From Acanthaster planci (taxonomy: Eukaryota > Echinodermata > Asteroidea > Valvatida > Acanthasteridae): 64,000 nucleotides of DNA. The stretch covers positions 993,558-1,057,557 of the forward strand of contig NW_019091453.1 of the NCBI RefSeq assembly GCF_001949145.1, given 5' to 3'. Within the stretch, counting starts at the first letter, position 1; every line of letters starts with the position of its first letter. The position numbers and the translations under genes were made by a program. The notes below the pieces were generated by a model. The model saw only the letters and a list, made by a program, of their open reading frames with translations. It did no database searches and was not told the DNA's origin. Shown here piece by piece: positions 26,401 to 38,400 of the stretch.

Positions 26401-29400
26401 CATAAAGGGTGGAATTTCCGGACCTGATGGTGATGCCTCTGGTCCCAAGATTGGTGGTGATGCAGGCATAGGTGGAGGAGTAAAAGTACCTGACACCTCT
26501 CTGGGGGTTCCCAGCTTTGGGGGTGGTATTGGTAAAGGAGGTGGGCTTGGCATCAAGGGTGGAATTTCAGGACCTGATNNNNNNNNNNNNNNNNNNNNNN
26601 NNNGATGCTTCTGGTCCCAAGATGAGCGGTGATGCAAGCATAGATGGAGGAGTAAGGGCACCTGACACTTCACTGAGGGTTGGAGGAGATGTCAAAGCTC
26701 CCAGCTTTGGTGGTGGCATCAGTGGAGGTATTGGTGGAAGTGGTGGACTTGGCATCAAGGGAGGATTTTCAGGACCTGATGTCGATGTTTCTGGCCCCAA
26801 GATTGATCGTGATGCAAGCGTAGGTGGAGGAGTAAAGGTACCAGATGCCTCATTGGGGGTTGGCGGAGATGTCAAAGCTCCCAGCTTTGGTGGTGACATT
26901 GGTGGTGGTGTTGGTGGAAGTGGTGGACTTGGCATCAAGGGAGAATTTTCAGGACCTGATGTCGATGTTTCTGGTCCCAAGATTGATCGTGATGCAAGCA
27001 TAGCTGGAGGAGTAAAGGTACCAGATGCCTCATTGGAGGTTGGAGGAGATGTCAAAGCTCCCAGCTTTGGTGGTGGCATCAGTGGAGGTATTGGTGGAAG
27101 TGGTGGACTTGGCATCAAGGGAGGAATTCCAGAACCTGATGCCAATGTTTCTGGTCCCAAGATTGGCGGTGGTGTAAACATTGGTGGAGAAGTAAATGTA
27201 CCAGATGTCTCACTGGGTGCTGAAGGAGGTGTCAAGGCTTCTGGTATTGATGTTGGTGAGATTTCTGGAACTGACGTTGATGATTCAGCTTTGTCAGGTG
27301 GTATTGGCATTACAGCAGATGTGCCAGGTGGCAAGCCTGATCTTAGTGGCAAAAAGGATAAGGGAGGCTTCCACTTCAGACTTCCAAAGTTCAGATTCCC
27401 TTCATTCGGGTCAGGTGATGCCAAAGCAAAAGGCAAAGTTTCTGTTAAAAGACCAGAGGGAAGACTGAGCACAGCTTCTGACTTTGACGTTGTTGGAGAT
27501 GCAGATGTTGAGGCTCCAAAGCTTTCTGGTGAAGCTGAAGTTAAAGGGGCCGATTTGGATGTAAAAAAGTCTGTTGATATCGATATCAAGGCAAAGGGGC
27601 CTAGTGTGGATAGTGATGTTCATGGGCCATCTGGTTCCCTTGATATGGATGCCCCCAAAGTTGATCTTGATGTGTCTGGCCATAGCGATGCCCATGGTTC
27701 TGGCAAAGGGAAATTCAAATTGCCATCTTTTGGTCTTCCAACTTTCAAAGGAAAAGGTTCCGGCAAAGCATCAGCTGCTGGTGGTGGAGAATTTGACATG
27801 CCAGATGTAGATGTTGAAGGAGGTGTTGGTGGAGGTGTAAATGCCACACTAGATGTTGGAAGTGCTGATGGGCCTGATGTTGGGGCAAAGTTTAAAGGTC
27901 CTGAGGGATCCGTTGATGTCAAAGGTGGTGCAGATGCTGAGCTGAAACTACCAAAAGGATCAGGCGGTTTGTCTGGTTCACTGGACGTAGATTCACCAGA
28001 GTATGATGGAAAAGCAAAAGGAAAAAAGAAGGGGTTCCACATTGGTTTGCCATCATTCGGCATGGGAGAAAAGGCAAGGGCTGATGGTCCAGACGTGGAT
28101 ATGGAAGTCAACGCAGGTACCGATATAAAGACACCAGATGCAGATGTTGATGTGAATGTTGGAGTACCAGGTTCAAGTGTATCTGGAGGGTTTGGAATTG
28201 ATGCAGATATCAATTTACCCAAAGGGGACATTGGAGCAGGATTTGGAGGTGCTGTTGGAGGACCATCACTATCAGGTGGCATTTCTGCTCCAGATGCTGA
28301 AGCAGATGTAAGGCTACCAAAGGGCAAAGTGTCAGTTGATGGCCCTGATCTGGATGGATCACTTGCTATTGGCGGAAATGTGAAAGGACCAGAGGGATCA
28401 GTTGGGGTTAAAGGTCCAACTATTGATTTAGAAGGACCTCATGTTGGTGGTGTAAAGAAATCTGTTGATGTTGATATTAAGACCTCAAAGCCTAATGCAT
28501 CTGTTGACATAGACGTTCCAAGTGGTGAATTGGCAGCTGGAGGAGGGGTGTCTGGTTCTCTTGATGTGGATACACCTGGGGCAGACCTCAGCTTAGATGG
28601 AAAGGTATCTGGAAAAGGTAAAAAGTTCCGACTTCCTAGTTTCAACCTCCCAAGCTTTTCAAAGTTTAAGGGCAAGGGCAAAGGTGACATTGATGTGCCA
28701 GACGTGGATTTGGAAGTTGAAGGTGGCACAGACGTAAATCTGCCTGAAGGTGAAGCCTCAGTTGGTGGAGATGTTCGAGGAAGAGTTGATTTGGATGCTC
28801 CTGGAGTAAAAGGGGATCTTAAAGTAGATACACCAGGCACAGATGCAGATTTGTCTCTTGATGGCAAAGGTTCAAAGAAAAAAGCGGGGTTTGGATTTCA
28901 TTTACCATCATTCAATTTTGGATTTTCTGGCCCCAAGCACAAGCATGGCAAAGTATCCGGAGCCATCCCAGATACTGAGGTAAAGGGTGATACACATGTT
29001 GACGTTGGAGGTGGAGTTGCTGGTGATATTAAAGGCCCCTCGCTTGATGGAAAGGGAAATCTGGATGTTAGTGGAGAGTTGGACATTGGAGGAGATGTGA
29101 ATGGTCCAAAAGTATCAGGCCCTGATTTTGACTTGCATGTAGGTGGAGGTGCTGCAGGAAAAGTGGAGCTGCCTGAAGGAGATGCCTCACTTTCTGTCCA
29201 GGGACCAAAGATTAAAGGTGGCTTGGATGTTGATGTCGATGGCAAAGCATCTAAACCAAATGTTGACTTGTCAGGAAAGGCACCACATGTATCCATTCAA
29301 AATGGTGTTGAAACACCTGATGCAGAAGTTGATTTGGCTCTTGATGGGAAAAAAAGCCACAAAAAGAAGAAAGGTGGAGGATTTCACTTGCCATCATTTG

Positions 29401-32400
29401 GTTTTGGCTTTAAAGGAAAAGGAGATGGAAGCAGCTCTAGTGATTCAGAGTCTGATGATGGCAAAGGTAGGATTGGCCTAGGAGGTGGCATCAAAGGCCC
29501 CAAAGTTAAAGGTGGTGTTGGTGGGCAATTAAAAGGCCCCCAAATATCTGGTGACATAGAGGCTCCAGATGCTGATGTGACCGGTGGAGCTGGCATTGGT
29601 ATTGATTTAGCAGGCGGCATTGATCTCCCCAAAGGAGATGTAGATGTGGATGTCAACCTACCGCAGGGTGGTATCAAGGGCCCAGAAGTGGGAGATGCAA
29701 GTGTGAAATTGAATGGCCCAGAAATTTCTGGAGACATAGAAGGCCCAGATGCTGATGTAAGGGGCATTGGTGGCTTTGGTATTGGGATGTCTGGTGGCAT
29801 TGATATCCCCAAAGGTGATGTGGATGTAAACTTACCTAAGGGCTCTGTTGGCATCAAGGGTCCTGACCTTGGTGGGGTTACCGAATCCCTGGATGTTGAT
29901 GTTAAAACCACAAAACCAGATGCAGGTGTTTCTGTTGAGATTCCAAGTGGCAAGGCTGGAATAGATACCGATGTTGACATGGATGCATATGTGGATGGAG
30001 ACGTTGACCTAAGAGGCAATATTGGTGGATCTGGGAAGAAAAAGGGCCGATTCCACATGCCCTCAATTAACATGCCCTCCATACACTTACCCAAGGGTAA
30101 AGGCAAAGGACATGGAGATGTTGACATAGATGGAGAACTCAAGATCGAAGGGGAGGTGAAAGGTCCAAAGGCATCTGGCCCTGATGTTGACTTGAATGTT
30201 GGTAGAGATGCTGGAGGACAAGTACAGCTACCTGAAGGAGATACCTCAGTCTCCATTGGAGGACCGAAGATTGGAGGAGGTGTAGGTGTTGAATTTGACG
30301 GCGAAGCATCTAAACCCAACATAGACATGTCAGGTAAAGTTCCAGATGCATCAATTGGAGGAAGTGTCGATGCTCCTGATATTAACGTCAGTTTGTCTGG
30401 TAGCGGCAAAAAAAAGAGCCCCAAAAAGAAAGGTGGAGGATTTCACATGCCATCATTTGGCTTTGGCTTCAAAGGAAAGAGAGATGGAAGCAGCAGCTCC
30501 AGTGATTCAGAATCTGATGATGGCAAGGGTGGAATTGGCCTGAGAGGTGGCATCAAAGGTCCAAAAGTCAAAGGTGATGCTGGAGGGAAACTGAAAGGTC
30601 CAGAAATATCGGGTGATTTAGAAGGACCAGATGTAGATGTGAGGGGTGGTGCTGGCATTGACATCAATGTGGCAGGTGGGATTGATACTTCAAAAGGAGA
30701 TGCTGGTTGGAAACTGAAAGGCCCAGATATGTCAAGAGACATGAAAGGACCAAATGCTGATGTGAAGGGCGGTGCCGGCTTCGGCATTGGTGTGTCAGGT
30801 GGCATTGATGCCCCCAAAGGTGATGCAGATATAAGCCTACCAAAAGCTTCTGTTGACATTGCAGGCCCAGACCTTGGTGGGGTGAGCAAATCCTTGGACA
30901 TAGATGTCAAAGCTTCAAAACCAGATGCTGCTATTTCTGTTGATCTTCCAAGTGGAAAGCTTTCAGGAGATGTTGGTGTAGGCGGAGATATTGATGCCGA
31001 TTTTGACTTGGGAGGCAAACGTAAAGGATCTGGAAAGAAAAAGGGCCGATTCCACATGCCCTCAATCAACATGCCCTCCATACACTTGCCAAAGGGTAAA
31101 GGCAAAGGACATGGTGATGTCGACATAGATGGAGAACTCAAGATTGAAGGGGATGTAAAAGGTCCAAAGGTATCTGGTCCTGATGTTGGCTTGAATATTG
31201 GTGGAGGTGCTGGAGGAAAAGTAGAGCTACCTGAAGGAGATGCCACAGTCTCCATTGGAGGACCGAAGACTGGAGGAGGTGTAGGTCTTGACATTGATGG
31301 CAAAGCATCTAAACCCGACATACATGTATCAGATAAAGGTCCAGATGCATCGATTGGAGGAATTGTCAATGCTCCTGATGTTGATGTAAATTTGTCTCTT
31401 AGTGGCAAAAAGAAGAGCCCGAAAAAGAAAAAAGGTGGAGGATTTCATTTGCCATCATTTGGTTTTGGTTTCAAAGGAAAGGGGGATGGAAGTAGCTCCA
31501 GTGATTCAGAATCTGATGATGGCAAGGGAGGCACTGGCTTGAAAGGTGGCATCAAAGGCCCAAAAGTGAAAGGTAGTGCTGGTGGGAAAGTAAAAGGCCC
31601 AAATATTTCTGGAGACTTGAAAGGTCCAGATGTTGATGTGAAGGGTGGTGCCGGCTTTGGCATTGGCGTGTCAGGTGGCATTGATACCCCCAAAGGTGAT
31701 GCAGATGTAGATACAAGCCTACCGAAGGTTTCTGTTGACATACCTAGCCCAGACTTTGGAGTGAGCAAATCCTTAGATGTAGATGTCAAAACTTCAAAAC
31801 CAGATGCTGATGTTTCTGTTGATGTTCCAAGTGGAAAGCTTTCTGGAGATGTTGATGTAGGTGGAGATATTGATGCCGATTTTAACTTGGGAGGCAAACG
31901 TAAAGGATCTGGAAAGAAAAAGGGTCGATTCCACATGCCCTCAATCAACGTCCCCTCCATACACTTACCCAAGGGTAAAGGCAAAGGACATGGTGATGTC
32001 GACATAGATGGAGAACTCAAGATCGAAGGGGATGTAAAAGGTCCAAAGGTATCTGGTCCTGATGTTGACTTGAATGTTGGTGGAGATGCTGGAGGTAAAG
32101 TAGAAATACCTGAAGGAGATGCCGCAGTCTCCATTGGAGGACCGAAGATTGGAGGAGGTGTAGGTGTTGAATTTGATGGCAAAGCTTCTGAACCTGACAT
32201 TGACATGTCAGGTAAAATTCCAGTTGCATCTATAGGAGGAAGTGTCGATGCTCCTGGTATTGATGTCAGTTTGTCTGGTAGCGGCAAAAAGAAGAGCCCC
32301 AAAAAGAAAACAGGTGGAGGATTTCACATGCCATCATTTGGCTTTGGCTTCAAAGGAAAGAGAGATGGAAGCAGCAGCTCCAGTGATTCAGAATCTGATG

Positions 32401-35400
32401 ATGGCAAGGGTGGAATTGGCCTGAGAGGTGGCATCAAAGGTCCAAAAGTCAAAGGTGATGCTGGAGGGAAACTGAAAGGTCCAGAAATATCGGGTGATTT
32501 AGAAGGACCAGATGTAGATGTGAGGGGTGGTGCTGGCATTGACATCAATGTGGCAGGTGGGATTGATACTTCAAAAGGAGATGCTGGTTGGAAACTGAAA
32601 GGCCCAGATATGTCAGGAGACATGAAAGGACCAAATGCTGATGTGAAGGGCGGTGCTGGCTTCGGCATCGATGTGTCAGGTGGCATTGATGCCCCCAAAG
32701 GTGATGCAGATATAAGCCTACCAAAAGCTTCTGTTGACATTGCAGGCCCAGACCTTGGTGGGGTGAGCAAATCCTTGGACTTGGATGTTAAAGCTTCGAA
32801 ACCAGATGCTGATATTTCTGTTGATCTTCCAAGCGGAAAGATTTCAGATGTTGATGTGGGTGGAGATATTGATGCCGATTTTGACTTGGGGGGCAAACGT
32901 AAAGGATCTGGGAAGAAAAAGGGCCGATTCCACATGCCCTCAATCAACGTCCCCTCCATACACTTACCCAAGGGTAAAGGCAAAGGACATGGTGATGTCG
33001 ACGTAGATGGAGAACTCAAGATCGAAGGGGATGTAAAAGGTCCAAAGGTATCTGGTCCTGATGTTGACTTGAATATTGGTGGAGGTGCTGGAGGAAAAGT
33101 AGAACTGCCTGAAGGAGATGCCTCACTTTCCATCGAAGGTCCGAAGATTGGAGGTGTAGGTGTTGACATTGATGGCAAAGCATCTAAACCTGACATAGAC
33201 ATGTCAGGTAAAGGTCCAGATGCATCTATAGGAGGAAGTGTCAATATTCCTGAAGTTGATGTCAGTTTGTCTGCTAGCGGCAAAAAGAAGAGCCCCAAAA
33301 AGAAAAAAGGTGGAGGATTTCACATGCCATCATTTGGCTTTGGCTTTAAAGGAAAGGGAGACGGAAGCAGCTCTAGTGATTCGGAGTCTGATGATGGCAA
33401 GGGAGGCATTGGCCTGAGAGGTGGCATCAAGGGGCCAAAAGTCAAAGGTGATGCTGGAGGGAAACTGAAAGGTCCAGAAATATCTGGAGATGTTCAAGGC
33501 CCAGATGTAGACAAGAAGGGTGGTGCTGGCATTGGTATCGGTGTGTCTGGTAGCATTGATGTCCCTAAAAGTGGTGCAGAAGTAGATGTAAACCTACCAA
33601 AGACTTCTATCAACATTGAAGGCCCTGACCTAGGGGGAGTGGCAAAGGCTTTAGATGTTGACGTTAAGACTCCAAAACCTGAAGGTGGAGTTTCAGTTGA
33701 TCTACCAAGTGGTAAACTCTCTAGCCCTGATGCTTCCTTAAATGTTGAAACACCAGATGCATCCCTTGATGCTGAGATTGATGGCAACATTAGTTTTGGT
33801 GGAAAAGGTAAAGGATCTGGCAAAAAGAAGAAAGGTTTTCACATGCCATCTTTTGGGTTACCAAAGATGAAAGGAGGAAAAGGAGACTATGACCTCAATC
33901 AAGGTGGGAACATCGATGTTGGTGCTGAAGGAAAATTCAAACCTACTGGTGGCAGTGCTGGCGTATCTCTTGATGGTGAGTTGGAGGTAAAAAAACCTGA
34001 TGCTGACATTTCAGTGGATCAGCCAAGTGGACCAAGTGTTAAAGCAGACTTTGATGGCAAAGCTGACATAGACTTGCACAGAGATGATAAAAAGAGAGGG
34101 TCTGGGAAACGGGGCAGCTTTGGCATGCCTTCTATACACTTTGGCAAGTCTAAACATAAAGTCTCTGGAGATGCAGATGAAAATGTTGATGCCTCGCCAC
34201 CAAAGGTGTCAGGAAGTGTAGATGTAAAGGGGAAAGGCAGCCCAAAGAAAAAGAAGGGCAAATTTGGATTTGGCTTAGGTGGTAAAAAGGATGGAGGACT
34301 GGATGTGAGTGCAGGTGGCGATATTGTTACCCCAAGTGTTGACATTGAGGCAAAAGCTGCAAAACCTGATGCCTCAATCTCAGATGGTGGGACCATTAGT
34401 GGTGTTGATGTTGCAGCACCCAAACCTGATGGATCCTTCTTTGCAGGTGGAGATATTGGTGGAGGAGTTGATGGAGATGAAAGACTACATGCAAATGTGG
34501 CAGTACCAAAACCAGATGTTTCTCTGGGTGGAGGAATAGACATAAGTGGTGGAGATGGAAAAATTAAAGTTCCGGATGTTGGATTAAATATTGACAAGAA
34601 GGGAAAACCAAAAAAGCCAAAAGGGAAGAAGAAAGGAGGCTTTAGTTTTGGATTTGGAGGAAAGGGAGATGGGACTTCAAGCAGCAGTTCCAGTTCCTCA
34701 GAATCAGACCAAGAAGGAAAAGGTGGTTTTAAAGTCAAAATGCCAAGTTTTGGATTTTCAGGCAAGCCAAAAGCACCTGGTGTTTCTGTAGAAGGAGGAA
34801 TTGCTGGAGATATCACTGGTTCTGGAGATGGGAACATTGGTTTGGATGTTGACAGGCCTGAAGTCCCTGCAGTAGTTGGAAATATAGATGGTGGCCATGC
34901 TGATAGCATCGGCATTGGTGGAGACGTTGGAAGTGGAAAAATTGGTGTGGACGTCTCAACACCTAAGCCGGATGCCTCACTATCAGTAGATGGAGGACTT
35001 GATGGAAGGGGAGGTGTTGGTGGAGGATTTGGTCTTGGTGGGGGGCTTGGTGGATTTGGAGATGGAAAGGTGGATATCAATGTCTCGGCACCCAAGCCAG
35101 ATACCTCATTCTCCGTAGGAGGACTAAATGGAAGTGGGAGTGTTGGAGGAGGTATTGGTGGAGGCCTCGGTGGAATTGGAGATCAAAAAGTGGATATAGA
35201 TGTCTCAGCACCTAAACCAGATGCCTCATTCTCAGTAGGAGGACTAAATGGAAGTGGGAGTGTTGGAGGAGGTATTGGTGGAAGCCTCAGTGGAATTGGA
35301 GATCAAAAAGTGGATGTAGATGTTTCAGCACCTAAACCAGATGCCACATTCTCAGTAGGCGGAGGACTTGGTCTTGGTGGGGGTCTTGGTGGAACTGGAA

Positions 35401-38400
35401 ATGGAAAACTGGATGTGGATGCCTCTGCACCAAAACCAGATGCCTCATTCTCGGTAGGTGGAGGACTAGATGGAAGTGGGAATGTTGGCGGAGGACTTGG
35501 TCTTGGTGGGGGCCTTGGTGGAATTGGAGATAGTAAAGCGGACGTAAATGTCTCAGCACCTAAACCAGATGCTTCACTTACAGTAGAGGGAGGTAAGGGT
35601 GTTGCCGGAGGGCTTGGCGGGAGCTTTGGAGGAGGTATTGGTGCAGGCCTCAGCGGAATTGGAGATGGAAAACTGGGTGTAGATGTCTCGATACCTAAAC
35701 CAGATGCCTCACTGTCGGTAGACGGAGGACTAGATGGAAGTGGGAATGTTGGTGGAGGACTTGGACTTGGTGAGGGCCTTGGTGGGGGCCTTGGTGGAAT
35801 TGGAGATGGTAAAGTGAACGTAGATGTCTCAACACCGAAACCAGATATCTCACTTACAGAAGAGGGAGGTAAGGGTGTTGGCAGAGGACTTGGAGGAGGT
35901 ATTGGTGGGGGCCTTGGCGGAGGTATTGGTGGAGACCTCGGCGGAATTGGAGATGGAAAAGTGGATGTGGATGTCTCAGCACCTACACCAGATGCCTCAC
36001 TCTCAGTAGGTGGACTAGGTGGTGGAGGCATTGGTCTTGGCGGAGGCCTTGGTGGTATTGGAGATGGAAAACTTAATGTAGATGTTTCAGCACCTGATCC
36101 CCAAGGTTCACTCTCTCTTACTGGACCTGATGTAAGTGGAGATGGCATCGCCAGTTTTGGTGGAGGCATTGGTGGTGGTGCTGGTGGAAGCTTTGGAGTT
36201 GGAGATATTGATGTGGATGCTCAAGTTCCAAAGCCAGACGGATCATTGGCTATAGGTGGAGAGCAGAATTTGGGTGGTGGCAGATTTGGTGGAGGTTTTG
36301 AAGGTGATGTAGTTAAACCTGAAGCTGATATCAGTGCAAAAGCAACTAAACCAGGGTTCATTTCATCTGGTGGAGGTTTTGGTGGAGGTCTTGAAATTGG
36401 AGGTGATGTAAAAGGTGGCGTAGGTGGAGATGTTGATGGATCTTTTGACGTAGCAAAGCCTGATGTTGGTGGGAATCTTGATGGAAGTGGTAGTCTATCC
36501 CTTGGTGGAAGCCTTGATACAGGTGGAGGTGGGGATGGCAAGATAGAATGCCAAATACCAGATGTTGGATTGAAGCTTGGCAAGAAAGGGAAACCCAGAA
36601 AACCCAAGGGAAAAAAGAAAGGAGGGTTTGGTTTTGGATTTGGGAGAAAGGATGAGAAATCAAGCAGCAGTTCAAGCAGCAGTTCATCTAGTTCTTCAGA
36701 GTCTGATGGTGAGGGTAAGGAAGGATTTAAAATCAAATTGCCTTCATTTGGATTTTCAAGCAAAGCCAAAGGACCTGATGATGTAGCTGCTGATGGAAAA
36801 CTTGAATTGAATGTTGAAGCCCCCAAACCAAGTGGTTCAATTTCTGTAGGCGGAGGTTTGGATGCAGGTGGTGACATTGGTGGAGGCCTTGGAGGAGGTA
36901 TTGGTGGAATTGGAGATGAAAAAATAGATGTTGATGCTGCAGCCCCCGAACCAGATGGCTCAATTTCTGTAGGTGGAGGACTGGATGCAGGTGCTGAAAT
37001 TGGTGGAGGCCTTGGAGGAGGTATTGGTGGAATTGGAGATGGGAAAATAGATATGGATGCTTCAGCCCCCAAACCAGATGGTTCAATTTCTGTAGGCGGA
37101 GGACTGAATGCAGGTGGTGACATTGGTGGAGGCCTTGGAGGAGGTATTGGTGGAATTGGAGAAGGGAAAATAGATGTAGATGTCGCAGCCCCCCAACAAG
37201 ATGCTTCACTCTCTGTAGGTGGAGGACTGGGTGTAGGTGGTATCGGTAGAGGCCTTGGAGGAGATATTGGTGGAAATGGAGACAGAAGAATAGATGTAGA
37301 CATTGTATCTCCCAAACCAGGACTGGATGTAGGTGGTGATGTAAGTGGGGGATTTGGATTTGGTGGAGGTCTTGGAGGAGGAGTTGCTTCAGCACTTGGC
37401 GGAATTGTTGATGGGAAGGTAGACGTTGCAGCACCAGAACCAGTGGGTTCACTATCTGTAGGTGGAGTGGATGTGGACACTGGAGATGTTAGTGGAGGAC
37501 TAGAGATTGGTGGAGGCCTAGGAGGTAGTATAGGTGGCTTTGGGGATGGAAAAATTGATGTAGATGTTTCAGCTCCCAAGCCAGAAGGTTTATTGTCCAC
37601 AGGTGGGGGACTTGATGTAACTGGTGATGTAGGTGGAACTAGAGATGGAAGAATTGGTGTGGATGTTGATGTACCGAAGCCTGATGGTTCACTTTCTGTG
37701 GGCGGACTAGACATTGGCAGTGCCAGCCTTGGTGGAAGCAGTGGAGGACTCAGTGGGGATGGAGTGCAACCTGATGTTCCATCTGTGGCTGGAGGATTTG
37801 GCATTGGTGGTGGTTCGGATGGAAGAATTGGAGCTGATCTTAGTGCAGGGTTTGGCAGTGATGTTATTAAGCCCAAAGTTGACCTGGATGTTAAAGCAGC
37901 TAAACCAGAGGGTTCGTTAGGTGGAGATATGGGTGGTGCTGTGAGTGGTGGCCTTGATATTAGCGGTGGTCTTAGTGGAGATGTTGACACTAATGTTGGT
38001 GCTACAAAACCAGATGTGTCATCAGGGGGTGATGCAGGTGTTGATTTATCTGGCTCAGCGAATGTGGACATACCTAAAGTCTCTGGTTCTGCTGGTGGTA
38101 AAGCAAAGCGGAAGAAGAGAGGAAAGGGCAAGAAGAAAAAGGAGAGTGAGGGATCATCTGTTGATGGTGGTGTTTCTGTGGATCTACCAAGTGCAGACAT
38201 TGGAATAGGGGGTGGAGTTGGCGGTGAAGTTGATGTCGACAAAGCTGCTTCTGGAGGACTTTCGGTTAAACTGCCAGAAATGTCGGGCTCAGTAGCAGGC
38301 AAAGCTGATGTCGATGTCAAAGCAGAAGGAAAGGCCCGCCCAAAAAAGAAAAAGAAGGAAAAGAAAGGATTCTTCAGTTCAATAGGTTTTTCCAAAGATT

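Noticed and set aside
26517-26603. A separate gene starting with a Met at 26517 after the N gap
   Set aside because: The first residues are an out-of-frame reading of the repeat to the left of the gap. The true frame there continues from 25118; the shift is caused by the 25-N placeholder.
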